Source: an uncultured Eubacteriales bacterium
GTDB lineage: Bacteria; Bacillota; Clostridia; Christensenellales; Borkfalkiaceae
NCBI GenBank assembly: GCA_900545325.1
Contig: UQZE01000004.1
Span: 1-35,268, forward strand
DNA: 35,268 nt
Reading direction: 5' to 3'
Both the position numbers and the translations under genes were made by a program. Position 1 is the stretch's first letter, and each line of letters opens with the position of its first letter. Shown here in pieces: positions 22,185 to 30,092 of this stretch. A model generated the notes under the pieces. The model saw only the letters and a list, made by a program, of their open reading frames with translations, was not told where the DNA came from and ran no database searches.

Positions 22185-22925
22185 ATGGAAAAACTGTTGG
22201 AATTAAAAAACGTCGCGCTAACGTATCAGACCAAGACCGACGAGGTGAAAGCGGTGAAAGATTTGTCTTTCACCTTGTCCCACGGCGAATTCATTTCCGT
22301 GATCGGTCCCTCGGGGTGCGGCAAGACGACCATACTTTCGCTGATCGCGGGACTGATGAAGCCGACGCACGGGGAAATATTCGTTGCGAAAGAAAACGCG
22401 CAGTTCGGCTACATGCTGCAAAAGGACCAGCTTTTTCCCTGGCGCACCATCGAAAAAAACGTCTACCTGCCGCTCGAGATAAAAAAACAGTGCGACGCAG
22501 AACATAAGGCTTTCGCGCTGGAACTTCTCAACAAATACGGGCTGGGCGATTTCAGAAAAAATTATCCCTCCCAGCTTTCGGGCGGCATGCGGCAGCGGGC
22601 GGCGCTCATCAGAACGCTCGCGCTCAATCCCGACATACTGCTCCTGGACGAACCGTTCTCCGCGCTCGACTATCAGACGAGGCTCGCGGTTTGCAACGAC
22701 GTTTACCAGATCATCAAGGACGAAGGCAAATCGACCATTCTCGTAACGCACGATATTTCCGAAGCCATCTCCATGGCGGATAAAATCATCGTGCTTTCCC
22801 AGCGGCCCTGCTTTGTCAAATACATTCACGAAATAAACCTCGGCGGCGGAACACCTCTCGAACGGCGGGAACATCCCGAATTCGGGAAGTGGTTTGAAAA
22901 ACTTTGGAAGGAGCTCAACGAATGA
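22185..22925 (+). CDS. ABC importer ATP-binding protein (SsuB/TauB-like)
   Basis: A 246-aa ATPase that powers the importer. It has Walker A GPSGCGKTT (41-49), signature LSGGM (131-135), Walker B ILLLDE (151-156), a D-loop SALD and the H-loop in VTHDISEAISMAD. This set is characteristic of the nitrate/sulfonate/taurine branch. GGGAG lies about 8-9 bases before the ATG. Its stop overlaps the permease start (ATGA), indicating translational coupling. Confidence 0.93.
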   Translation: MEKLLELKNVALTYQTKTDEVKAVKDLSFTLSHGEFISVIGPSGCGKTTILSLIAGLMKPTHGEIFVAKENAQFGYMLQKDQLFPWRTIEKNVYLPLEIKKQCDAEHKAFALELLNKYGLGDFRKNYPSQLSGGMRQRAALIRTLALNPDILLLDEPFSALDYQTRLAVCNDVYQIIKDEGKSTILVTHDISEAISMADKIIVLSQRPCFVKYIHEINLGGGTPLERREHPEFGKWFEKLWKELNE

Positions 22926-23731
22926 AAAAAGACAAATCGAAAGAATTTTCTGCCGACCATATCAAATACCTCGGCAAACTCCGCAAAAAGACGGCGCTCG
23001 TCTGGAGCCTCGGCTTAGGGATACTCGCGGCGGCGCTCCTTTTATGGCAGGTGCTCGCCGACACGGGCGTGTTCGACGTGTTTATCACGAGCAGCCCGAA
23101 GCGGATCGCCGTAACGATAGTCGACCTCATCAAAAACGACAACCTTTTCTACCATATCGGCGTAACGCTGTACGAAACCGTTCTGGGCTTCGTGATAGCG
23201 GTGGTGCTCGGCACGTTTATCGCCCTGCTCCTGTGGTGGTCGGACGTTTTAAGGCGGGTTTTCGAGCCGTATCTTATCGTGCTCAACGCCCTGCCGAAGA
23301 TCGCGCTCGGCCCCATCATTATCGTATGGTGCGGCAGCGGCAGCAAGTCCATCGTGCTGATGGCGGTGCTTATCGGCATAATCGTAACCATCATCAACAT
23401 GCTGAGCGGTTTTCTCGCGACCGACAAAAACAAGATACTCCTCATGCGCTCCATGGGCGCGAGCAAATTCCAGATCCTGAGAAAGCTCGTCATACCGGGA
23501 AGCATGAAGACGTTCGTCAGCACGCTGAAAATCGACGTGGGCATGGCGTGGATCGGCTCCGTCATGGGCGAATACATGGTGTCCAAAGCGGGACTGGGCT
23601 ATCTCATCGTATACGGCGGCCAGGTATTCAAACTCGACCTCGTGATGGCGGCCACCGTCGTCCTCTGCCTGCTCGCGACGCTGATGTATCTCGTCGTAGC
23701 GCTTGTCGAAAAACTCGTCATCAAAAACTGA
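22922..23731 (+). CDS. ABC importer permease
   Basis: A 269-aa membrane permease of the binding-protein-dependent type with about six helices. The cytoplasmic EAA-like loop that docks the ATPase is seen in LRSMGASKFQILRKLVIPGSM, followed by GSVMGEYMVSKAGLGYLI, typical of the SsuC/TauC group. A start further upstream (22904) is open, but the ATG at 22922 overlaps the ATPase stop by four bases and has AAGGAG eight bases upstream. It is the last gene of the importer operon, followed by a terminator. Confidence 0.92.
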   Translation: MKKDKSKEFSADHIKYLGKLRKKTALVWSLGLGILAAALLLWQVLADTGVFDVFITSSPKRIAVTIVDLIKNDNLFYHIGVTLYETVLGFVIAVVLGTFIALLLWWSDVLRRVFEPYLIVLNALPKIALGPIIIVWCGSGSKSIVLMAVLIGIIVTIINMLSGFLATDKNKILLMRSMGASKFQILRKLVIPGSMKTFVSTLKIDVGMAWIGSVMGEYMVSKAGLGYLIVYGGQVFKLDLVMAATVVLCLLATLMYLVVALVEKLVIKN

Positions 23732-23750
23732 ACGGCATTTAAAAAGCGAA

Positions 23751-23783
23751 ACGCGCGGTCATTGCTGCCGCGCGTCTTTTTTC
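23751..23783 (+). terminator. Terminator of the ABC importer operon
   Basis: ACGCGCGG (23751-23758) pairs with CCGCGCGT (23768-23775) and is followed by CTTTTTT. On the minus strand a weaker T run could serve spoIVA. Confidence 0.8.
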
Positions 23784-23802
23784 GGGAGGTTCTTTTCTTA
23801 GA

Positions 23803-25281
23803 TTAAAGAAGTATGCAGATAATCCCGCCGTCGCCCTCGTTGACGATCTTACCGAGCGTCTTGCACATCTTGCTGCGCGCGTCCTCGGGCATCGCCTTGA
23901 TCTTGCCGGAAAGGCTTTCCTCCATGAGATCATACAGGGATTTGCCAAACATATTCGTATCCCAAATCCCTTGTGGATTACTTTCAAATTCCTTCATCAT
24001 ATAATTGACGAGTTCCTCGCCTTGTTTTTCCGTTCCGACAATCGGATTGACCTCTGCGGAAACGTCCACTTTCATGATATGCAGGCTGGGCGCCGTGGCC
24101 TTTAACTTTACGCCGTAGCTGCCCCCGCGCTTGACGAGTTCTGGCTCGGACAGCGAAAGCTCGCTGACCGTCGGCGTAACGATGCCGTATCCGCTTTCCT
24201 CGGCGCTCTTGAGCGCGTCCTTGATCTTGCCGTATTCGCGCTTGGCCTCCGCCAGCGATTTGATGTAGCTCATGAGCTGGTAATCGTCCGAAATTTCGTC
24301 GCCGCACTCTTCGGTGAGCACGTCGTAAAAAAGACCGGGTTTCGCCGCCACGGAATACACCACTTTCCCCTCGCCCGGCCGCACTTCGCTGATCTCCGGA
24401 TTTGTCAGTTTGTCTTCTTCTTTGAACATCTCGCCCAGCGCGGCGTAGTCGCGCATCTTGCTCATGCCTGCCGTCGCGCCCTTGACCTTTTCTGTGATTT
24501 CGCGGATGATCTTATTGTCGCAGGGCAGCGCTTTCATCCACCTCGGAAGATCTATGTCGACATTCTGGAGCGGGAATTCGTATAATATCTGTTCCAGAAT
24601 GGATGTAATGTCCTCCATGGTGAGTTGCGTGGCGTTGGCGAGCATGACGGGCACGCCGTATTTTCCTTCGAGCGAGTTTTTCAGCCCCACGCTTTCCTTT
24701 GCGGCCGGGTCTTTGACGTTGAGCACGACGACGAAAGGCTTGTTGAGCTCTTTCAGCTCCCTGATAACGCGCTCCTCCGCCGCGACGTAGTTCGTGCGCG
24801 GAATCTCTCCGAAACTGCCGTCCGTCGTAACGACGATCCCTATGGTGGAATGTTCGGCGATGACCTTTTTCGTGCCGAGTTCGGCCGCCTTTTCAAAGGG
24901 CAGTTCCTTGCTGCTCCACGGCGTTTTCACAAGGCGGGGTTTCTGGCCTTCCTCATGTCCCATCGCGCCGTCCACAAGGTATCCCACGCAGTCTATGAGC
25001 CTTACTTTCGCGGAAACTTTGTTTTTCAACTGGATCTTTACGGCGTTTGCGGGGATAAATTTCGGCTCGGTGGTCATGATGGTCTTGCCGTCCGCCGACT
25101 GCGGCATTTCGTCCGTCGCTATCTGCTTGTTCAGTTTGTTTGAAATATTCGGCAGAACGAGCGTTTCCATAAACTTGGTCACGAAGGTCGATTTACCCGT
25201 TCTGACGGGACCGACGACGCCGATATAAATATCGCCGCCCGTCCGCTTGGCTATATCTTTGTAGATATCGTACTTTTCCAT
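23803..25281 (-). CDS. spoIVA: Stage IV sporulation protein A (spore-coat ATPase)
   Basis: A 492-aa homologue of SpoIVA, the ATPase that polymerises on the forespore surface as the platform of the spore coat and is needed for cortex formation. The N-terminal GTPase-like domain has Walker A GPVRTGKST (24-32) and DCVGYLVDG (Walker B region). Helical middle and C-terminal membrane-targeting regions follow, ending in GGIICILL. Length matches B. subtilis SpoIVA (492 aa). The ORF is open five codons further, but that GTG lies within the GGAGG ribosome binding site seven bases before the ATG at 25281. A sigma-E-like promoter directly precedes it. This gene is strong evidence that the organism, or its recent ancestor, forms endospores. 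Confidence 0.96.
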   Translation of the reverse strand: MEKYDIYKDIAKRTGGDIYIGVVGPVRTGKSTFVTKFMETLVLPNISNKLNKQIATDEMPQSADGKTIMTTEPKFIPANAVKIQLKNKVSAKVRLIDCVGYLVDGAMGHEEGQKPRLVKTPWSSKELPFEKAAELGTKKVIAEHSTIGIVVTTDGSFGEIPRTNYVAAEERVIRELKELNKPFVVVLNVKDPAAKESVGLKNSLEGKYGVPVMLANATQLTMEDITSILEQILYEFPLQNVDIDLPRWMKALPCDNKIIREITEKVKGATAGMSKMRDYAALGEMFKEEDKLTNPEISEVRPGEGKVVYSVAAKPGLFYDVLTEECGDEISDDYQLMSYIKSLAEAKREYGKIKDALKSAEESGYGIVTPTVSELSLSEPELVKRGGSYGVKLKATAPSLHIMKVDVSAEVNPIVGTEKQGEELVNYMMKEFESNPQGIWDTNMFGKSLYDLMEESLSGKIKAMPEDARSKMCKTLGKIVNEGDGGIICILL

Positions 25282-25309
25282 AAAAAAACCTCCCACACAT
25301 TACACAACT

Positions 25310-25339
25310 AATATATGAGAGGGTTTATCCGTTTATGAA
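25310..25339 (-). promoter_or_regulatory. Sigma-E-type (mother-cell) promoter of spoIVA
   Basis: Minus-strand TTCATAAA (25339-25332), 14-bp spacer, CATATATT (25317-25310). This fits the known Bacillus sigma-E pattern (-35 near GTCATATT, 14-15 bp, -10 near CATACAnT) and lies about 30 bp before the start codon. spoIVA is a known sigma-E target in B. subtilis. Confidence 0.65.
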
Positions 25340-25348
25340 AAACTTTTT

Positions 25349-26137
25349 TCAACTTTCTCTGCCGTTGTCGTTTCCGCCTGTTTTTTCTTGCGTTTTCTGC
25401 GCTTCTGCCGCCCGTTTCGCCGCCTTTTTTTCCTTCATTTTGACGATCATTTCCCGAATGGAAGTCGGGTGTTCCTCGCCCGCGAGCATGCGCTCAATAT
25501 TCTTTCTGTGCGCGAACCAGGTAATGAAGCAGATGCCGAAAATCAGCATGTTCGCGGCAATATAGAAAGGCACGACTTTTGCCGACATGGTGTATTTGAG
25601 AAAGAGCCGTATGCTCGAACCGACGGCGGGCGGCGTAATGGCTATAAACGATCCCATCGCGCCGTATTCGGTAAAATAAATGAAGAGCACGGCGGCGGTA
25701 AGGCTCATCAGCTCCACGACGAACCATTCCCATCCCGTCAGCACGGACGACGCAAGGAAAACGCCGATCGTAGTCGCAATCCCCTTGCCGCCTTTAAACT
25801 TATAGAATACGGGATAAATATGCCCGAGCACGGCGAAAAACCCGCAAAGGTAGATGCCGAGATCACCCAGATCGAACGTTACCGTGGTCAGCTGTCTGCC
25901 CCGCAGAACGAAAAATCCGACGAGCGCGGGGATAAAGCCTTTCAGCATATCCAGAAAAAGCGTCAGGATGCCGACTTTCAGCCCGAAATTGCGGCTCATG
26001 TTGAGCGTGCCCGGATTTCCGCTGCCCACTTCACGGATATCTTTCTTTTTCAGTTTCGATATCATGATCGCGTTGTTGAAACAGCCCACAAGATAAGAGC
26101 CGACCGCGAGTATGATCAAAATCCACCAGTTATTCAT
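25349..26137 (-). CDS. plsY: Acyl-phosphate:glycerol-3-phosphate acyltransferase PlsY
   Basis: A 262-aa integral-membrane acyltransferase that makes lysophosphatidic acid, the first step of phospholipid synthesis. Conserved PlsY motifs are GSGNPGTLN (38-46, usually GSGNPGATN) and FKGGKG (114-119), with a third motif, PPAVGSSIR, in a later loop. It is longer than typical PlsY (about 200 aa); the extra length is partly a lysine-rich, probably disordered C-terminal tail of about 45 residues. It overlaps the end of der by 8 bp and lies upstream of spoIVA. In many Clostridia gpsA stands between plsY and spoIVA; here it is absent. Confidence 0.92.
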   Translation of the reverse strand: MNNWWILIILAVGSYLVGCFNNAIMISKLKKKDIREVGSGNPGTLNMSRNFGLKVGILTLFLDMLKGFIPALVGFFVLRGRQLTTVTFDLGDLGIYLCGFFAVLGHIYPVFYKFKGGKGIATTIGVFLASSVLTGWEWFVVELMSLTAAVLFIYFTEYGAMGSFIAITPPAVGSSIRLFLKYTMSAKVVPFYIAANMLIFGICFITWFAHRKNIERMLAGEEHPTSIREMIVKMKEKKAAKRAAEAQKTQEKTGGNDNGRES

Positions 26138-27446
26138 CTTTTTCCTGTTCCCTGACGACGATTTTTATCGGCGTGCCCGAAAAGTCGAACGCCTTGCGGA
26201 TACAGTTTTCCAGATATCTCTTATAGGAAAAATGCATGAGTTCGGCTTCGTTTACAAACATAATGAAAGTGGGCGGGCAGACTTCGGCCTGCGTGGCGTA
26301 CATGATTTTCAGCCGTTTGCCGTTGACGGAAGGCGGTTCGTTCATGCGCACGCTGTCTAAAACGAGATCGTTGAGCAAGCCCGTGGACACGCGGTAAGAG
26401 GCGTGTTCGTAAACGTTTTCCACCGCCTCGAGAACCTTTTCCACCCGCTGCCCCGTCTTTGCCGAGATATAAAGCGGTTTGAAATAGTCCATGAATTTCA
26501 AATCTTCTTTCAGCTTATCGTTGAATTTGTTGATGGTATGGGTATCCTTTTCCACGAGATCCCACTTGTTCATCAAAATCACGCTCGGCTTGCCCTGTTC
26601 GTGCACGTAGCCGCAGATCTTTACCGTCTGTTCCGTAAGCCCTTCCGCCGCGTCCACTACGACGACGCAGACGTCCGCGCGGCGGATCGAACCGAGCGCG
26701 CGCAGAACGCTGTAATATTCCAGGTCTTCGTCCACGTTCTTTTTTTTACGGATACCCGCCGTGTCGATCAAGGTGAATTTTTTGCCGTTGTAGGTAAAAG
26801 GCGTATCGATGGCGTCCCGCGTGGTACCGGCGATATCGGAAACGATCGTCCTTTCAAAGCCGAGAATTTTGTTGCAAAGGCTGGACTTTCCCGCGTTCGG
26901 ACGGCCGACGACGGCAATTTTCAGCGCCTCGTGCTCGTCGTGCTCGCCGTTTTCTTTGAAGTAGGAAACGACCTCGTCGAGCACCTCGCCCACGCCCGTC
27001 ATATGCTCGGCGGAAATGCCGAACGGCTCGCCTAAGCCGAGCTCGTAAAATTCGTACAGCAGTTCGGGGCGGTAAGTATCCATTTTATTGACGACCAGCA
27101 CGACGGGCTTGCCCGAAACGCGCAGTTTCTGCGCCACGTCCGCATCGGCGCCCGTCAGGCCGCTCTTCACGTCGGTAAAGAGAATGATGACGTCCGCCGT
27201 TTCTATCGCCGTTTCGGCCTGTTTTTTGATGTGTTTCCACATCTCGTCCTCGCTTTTGAGTTCGAGGCCGCCCGTATCCACCAGCGTAAAATAATGCCCG
27301 CACCATTCCACGTCGACGTAGATCCTGTCGCGCGTTACGCCGGGAGTATCCTTGACGATGGATATTTTTTTTCCCGAAACTTTATTAAAAAACGTGGATT
27401 TGCCTACGTTCGGCCTGCCCACGATCGCTACAATCGGTTTTGCCAT
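26130..27446 (-). CDS. der: Ribosome-associated GTPase Der (EngA)
   Basis: A 438-aa essential GTPase that assists 50S ribosomal subunit assembly. The hallmark tandem G domains are visible: GRPNVGKST (10-18) with NKMD, and GRPNAGKSS (181-189) with NKWD. A C-terminal KH-like domain follows. Length matches the family (about 436). AAGGTG precedes the ATG by about six bases. It is cotranscribed with plsY. Confidence 0.96.
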   Translation of the reverse strand: MAKPIVAIVGRPNVGKSTFFNKVSGKKISIVKDTPGVTRDRIYVDVEWCGHYFTLVDTGGLELKSEDEMWKHIKKQAETAIETADVIILFTDVKSGLTGADADVAQKLRVSGKPVVLVVNKMDTYRPELLYEFYELGLGEPFGISAEHMTGVGEVLDEVVSYFKENGEHDEHEALKIAVVGRPNAGKSSLCNKILGFERTIVSDIAGTTRDAIDTPFTYNGKKFTLIDTAGIRKKKNVDEDLEYYSVLRALGSIRRADVCVVVVDAAEGLTEQTVKICGYVHEQGKPSVILMNKWDLVEKDTHTINKFNDKLKEDLKFMDYFKPLYISAKTGQRVEKVLEAVENVYEHASYRVSTGLLNDLVLDSVRMNEPPSVNGKRLKIMYATQAEVCPPTFIMFVNEAELMHFSYKRYLENCIRKAFDFSGTPIKIVVREQEKDE

Positions 27447-27473
27447 TTTGCACCTTGCCCTTTCTTTTACTCA

Positions 27474-27502
27474 ATTTTACCAAAAATATAAAAAAAAGGC
27501 AA
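27474..27502 (-). promoter_or_regulatory. Predicted der promoter
   Basis: Minus-strand TTGCCT (27502-27497), 17-bp spacer, TAAAAT (27479-27474). It overlaps the terminator of the upstream gene. Confidence 0.4.
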
Positions 27503-27524
27503 GCGCTGACGCGCATACCTTTTT
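27491..27524 (-). terminator. Terminator of the 98-aa membrane protein gene
   Basis: An imperfect stem centred on GCGC-TGAC-GCGC (27503-27514), closed by AAAGG/CCTTT ends, is followed on the minus strand by eight T bases. Mismatches make it weaker than the other terminators here. Confidence 0.55.
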
Positions 27525-27547
27525 CTTTTATTAACTTATCGCCTGTA

Positions 27548-27844
27548 TTAAAACGCGCTTATCACGCCGAATATGCAGCCGAACAAATATACTGCCAACG
27601 CAACCCAATAAATTACCCTCCACGCGATATGCGTTCCTCTGGAAAAAGAATATGCGGGAAATGCGATACCGATCAAAAGAGCCAACTGGCCGATCAAATT
27701 CAAAATACTGACGACTTGCGCGCTGAAAACTTTGCTCAAAACGCCGCCGAGCAAAAACATCAGGGCAGCAAGCACTAAAGCGATATAAGAACAAAGTTTT
27801 ACGAAACTTCTTCTTGCCGCAGCTTCCGTTCTCTGTTTAGCCAT
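27548..27844 (-). CDS. Small three-helix membrane protein, function unknown
   Basis: A 98-aa protein with a basic N terminus (MAKQRTEAAARRS) and three predicted membrane helices (about 15-36, 43-64 and 73-95). I do not recognise a named family. GGAGG stands eight bases before the ATG. It has its own near-consensus promoter and terminator, so it is a well-expressed single-gene unit. Confidence 0.7.
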   Translation of the reverse strand: MAKQRTEAAARRSFVKLCSYIALVLAALMFLLGGVLSKVFSAQVVSILNLIGQLALLIGIAFPAYSFSRGTHIAWRVIYWVALAVYLFGCIFGVISAF

Positions 27845-27874
27845 ACTAAATACCTCCGTTTTCTTTTCCGTTTT

Positions 27875-27903
27875 ATTATATCACGTTGCCGACGGAATAT
27901 CAA
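27875..27903 (-). promoter_or_regulatory. Promoter of the 98-aa membrane protein
   Basis: Minus-strand TTGATA (27903-27898), 17-bp spacer, TATAAT (27880-27875). Confidence 0.75.
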
Positions 27904-27919
27904 CGATTTTTTCTTAAAA

Positions 27920-28336
27920 TTATAGCGAATTTTCGTTTTTCACGGCGTATCCGTTTTTTAAAAACAATTCGGCGGTTATGCCGTTGCCCGCGGTAAGCTT
28001 TCCCGAAAAAGTGCCGTCGTAAATCTCGCCGCACCCGCAGGAAGGGCTTTTGCTTTTAAATATGCAGTAATCGGCTTTTGTTTCTCTCGCGATGCAAAGC
28101 GCCGCTTCCGCGCCGGCCTTGTAATTTTCGGTAACGTCCTTACCCGTGTTCGCAATCACTTTGTCCCCCACGATCTCCGCAGGCGCACGGGGAGTGGGAA
28201 GTCCGCCGAGCACTTCGGGGCATACCGCTATCAGTTCGTTTTGCCCTTTCAGGGCGAGGACTTTTTCGTTTTTACAGTTATCGCCCTTATATCGGCAGTT
28301 TTCTCCTAACAAACACGCGCTCACAAGTATTTTCAT
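27920..28336 (-). CDS. DUF523 family protein
   Basis: A 138-aa protein matching DUF523: N-terminal VSACLLGENCRYKGDNCKN and the cysteine-rich SPSCGCGEIYDGTFSGKL. Conserved cysteines (C8, C14, C21 and the SCGCG set) suggest metal or iron-sulfur binding, but no activity is established for the family. In some bacteria the domain is fused to DUF1722. GAGGTG lies eight bases before the ATG. It has its own near-consensus promoter and faces away from uraA. Confidence 0.88.
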   Translation of the reverse strand: MKILVSACLLGENCRYKGDNCKNEKVLALKGQNELIAVCPEVLGGLPTPRAPAEIVGDKVIANTGKDVTENYKAGAEAALCIARETKADYCIFKSKSPSCGCGEIYDGTFSGKLTAGNGITAELFLKNGYAVKNENSL

Positions 28337-28357
28337 TTCCCTTCACCTCTGAAAAGT

Positions 28358-28386
28358 ATTATACTTTAAATTCAATTTTTTTTCAA
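28358..28386 (-). promoter_or_regulatory. Promoter of the DUF523 gene
   Basis: Minus-strand TTGAAA (28386-28381), 17-bp spacer, TATAAT (28363-28358). Confidence 0.75.
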
Positions 28387-28403
28387 GAATTTGCGCGAAT
28401 GTT

Positions 28404-28432
28404 TTGACATTATTTTTTCAATATGATACAAT
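28404..28432 (+). promoter_or_regulatory. uraA promoter
   Basis: TTGACA (28404-28409), 17-bp spacer, TACAAT (28427-28432). Transcription would start near 28439, giving a leader of about 160 nt. Confidence 0.85.
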
Positions 28433-28438
28433 CAGCAT

Positions 28439-28570
28439 AACAGAATATCTTTAATGCGGTACGGAGATACCGGCAAGATAATCGGAAAATTTTACGGACT
28501 TTTGGCGTTTTTTATACGCTCTTTGCGTGCTTTTTGGCCTTGCTTTATTTTCGTCGAGCAAGGCTTTTAT
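28439..28570 (+). promoter_or_regulatory. Predicted PyrR-dependent attenuator in the uraA leader
   Basis: The leader starts with a hairpin (28446-28480): lower stem TATCT/AGATA, a 5' internal bulge TTAA, stem TGC/GCA with a single bulged G, then GGTA-CGGAGA-TACC. The hexaloop CGGAGA fits the CNGNGA loop of the known PyrR-binding consensus, as does the bulged-stem design; the 4-bp upper stem sequence differs. An intrinsic terminator follows (GCCTTGCT 28537-28544 with AGCAAGGC 28557-28564, then TTTTATT). Segment 28472-28477 can instead pair with 28539-28544, disrupting both hairpins, as an antiterminator would. UMP-bound PyrR should favour termination and reduce uracil uptake. Confidence 0.6.
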
Positions 28571-28601
28571 TCTGTAAAAAATTTTAAGGAGATATGCACA
28601 A

Positions 28602-30059
28602 ATGAAACTCATCTACGGCATCAACGACAGGCCGTCCGTCGGCAAACTCATCGTCTTTGCGTTCCAGCAGATGATCGCCATCATGGCGGCTACGTTGCTC
28701 GTTCCCATGCTGGTAAGCACCGTCAACCTGACGCTCGATCCCGCCGCGGCGCTCTTCGGTGCGGGCGCAGGCACGCTCGTCTACATCCTCTTCACGAAGC
28801 GGAGAAGCCCCGTATTTTTAGGAAGTTCTTTCACGTTTATCGGCGCGATGAGCGCGGCGGTCGCCCAAAACTACGGTTACTGGGGACTGATTATCGGCGT
28901 GGGATTCGCCGGCCTCGTCTACGTGATCATCGCCGTGGTAATCAAATACGTAGGCACCAACTGGCTGAATAAAATTCTCCCCGCCGTCATTATCGGGCCG
29001 ATCGTAACCATCATCGGGCTGAGCCTTTCGGGCACGGCCACGCAATGGATGATGTACAACAGCCCCAACGCCGAAAATTACAATCTCCTTTCGATATTGT
29101 GCGGTTTGGTAACCTTTTTCACCATCGTGTTCGTATCGGTCAAGGGAACGAAAACGCTCAAACTCATACCGTTTATCATCGGGATCGGCGCGGGATACCT
29201 GCTCGCCCTTCTCTTTACCGTCATCGGCAAGGCGGCGGGCGTCGAATATATGCAGCTGCTCGATTTCCAGCCGTTTATCGACACGTTCGGCGAAATCCGC
29301 CTGCAAAGCTTTCTCGATTATCCCAAGTTCACTTTCTTAAAGGCCATCGAAACGGGAAATCAATATAAGATAGACGGCGCGGCAATCGGCAATATTGCGC
29401 TGCTGTTCGCCCCCATCGGCGTGGTAGAGCTCGCGCAGCATATCGCGCACCACAAGAACCTGGGCAACATTATCGAACAGGATCTGATCAAAGACCCCGG
29501 CCTCACGAGGACGCTTCTCGGCGACGGTATCGGTTCTATCGTCGGCGCGATCTTCGGCGGCTGCGCGAACACCGCTTACGGCGAATCGGTCGGCTGCGTG
29601 GCGATCACGAAAAACGCCTCCGTCATCACGCTCGTCGTCGCGGCGCTCGGCTGTATCCTCCTTTCGTTCTTCAGCCCGTTCGTTACCGTGATCAATACCA
29701 TTCCCAAATGCGTAATGGGCGGCGCGTGCGTAGCGCTTTACGGTTTCATCGCAGTCAGCGGTCTGCAGATGCTCAAGGAGGTAGACCTCGGCGACAACAG
29801 AAACCTCTTCGTCGTCAGCGCGATCCTCGTCTGCGGGATCGGCGGGCTGGCGCTCAACTTCGGTACGAATAAACTCACGGGAGGCGCACTTCTGTCGATC
29901 ACTTCCATCGCGACGGCTCTTATCGTCGGCATCATCACCAACCTTATCGTGAATATCGGCAGAAAAAAGGAAGACACCAAGGACGAACTTTCCGCCGAAG
30001 TTTCGGCAATCGACGACAATACGGCGTCTTTTTCCGACGATGCGCAGGACAGGCAGTAA
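28602..30059 (+). CDS. uraA: Uracil permease (NCS2 family)
   Basis: A 485-aa polytopic membrane protein of the nucleobase:cation symporter-2 family, with about 12-14 helices. The region LAQHIAHHKNLG... and especially NTAYGESVGCVAITK matches the uracil-type NTTYGEN signature of UraA; the Glu there binds uracil. Xanthine permeases of the same family differ at this motif. A charged C-terminal tail of about 35 residues follows the last helix. AAGGAG lies about 10 bases before the ATG. The pyrimidine-type leader and neighbouring pyrR and upp support uracil as substrate. Confidence 0.9.
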   Translation: MKLIYGINDRPSVGKLIVFAFQQMIAIMAATLLVPMLVSTVNLTLDPAAALFGAGAGTLVYILFTKRRSPVFLGSSFTFIGAMSAAVAQNYGYWGLIIGVGFAGLVYVIIAVVIKYVGTNWLNKILPAVIIGPIVTIIGLSLSGTATQWMMYNSPNAENYNLLSILCGLVTFFTIVFVSVKGTKTLKLIPFIIGIGAGYLLALLFTVIGKAAGVEYMQLLDFQPFIDTFGEIRLQSFLDYPKFTFLKAIETGNQYKIDGAAIGNIALLFAPIGVVELAQHIAHHKNLGNIIEQDLIKDPGLTRTLLGDGIGSIVGAIFGGCANTAYGESVGCVAITKNASVITLVVAALGCILLSFFSPFVTVINTIPKCVMGGACVALYGFIAVSGLQMLKEVDLGDNRNLFVVSAILVCGIGGLALNFGTNKLTGGALLSITSIATALIVGIITNLIVNIGRKKEDTKDELSAEVSAIDDNTASFSDDAQDRQ

Positions 30060-30061
30060 CG

Positions 30062-30091
30062 AAAAAGCCCGCTTTTCCGAGCGGGCTTTTT
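30062..30091. terminator. Bidirectional terminator between uraA and pyrR
   Basis: AAAAAGCCCGCT (30062-30073) pairs perfectly with AGCGGGCTTTTT (30080-30091), 6-nt loop. It ends both convergent genes. Confidence 0.9.
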
Positions 30092-30092
30092 A

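Noticed and set aside
28439..28570. Purine, TPP or ykkC-type riboswitch in the uraA leader
   Set aside because: I looked for the core conserved segments of these classes and found none; the short hexaloop hairpin plus terminator fits PyrR-type attenuation better.
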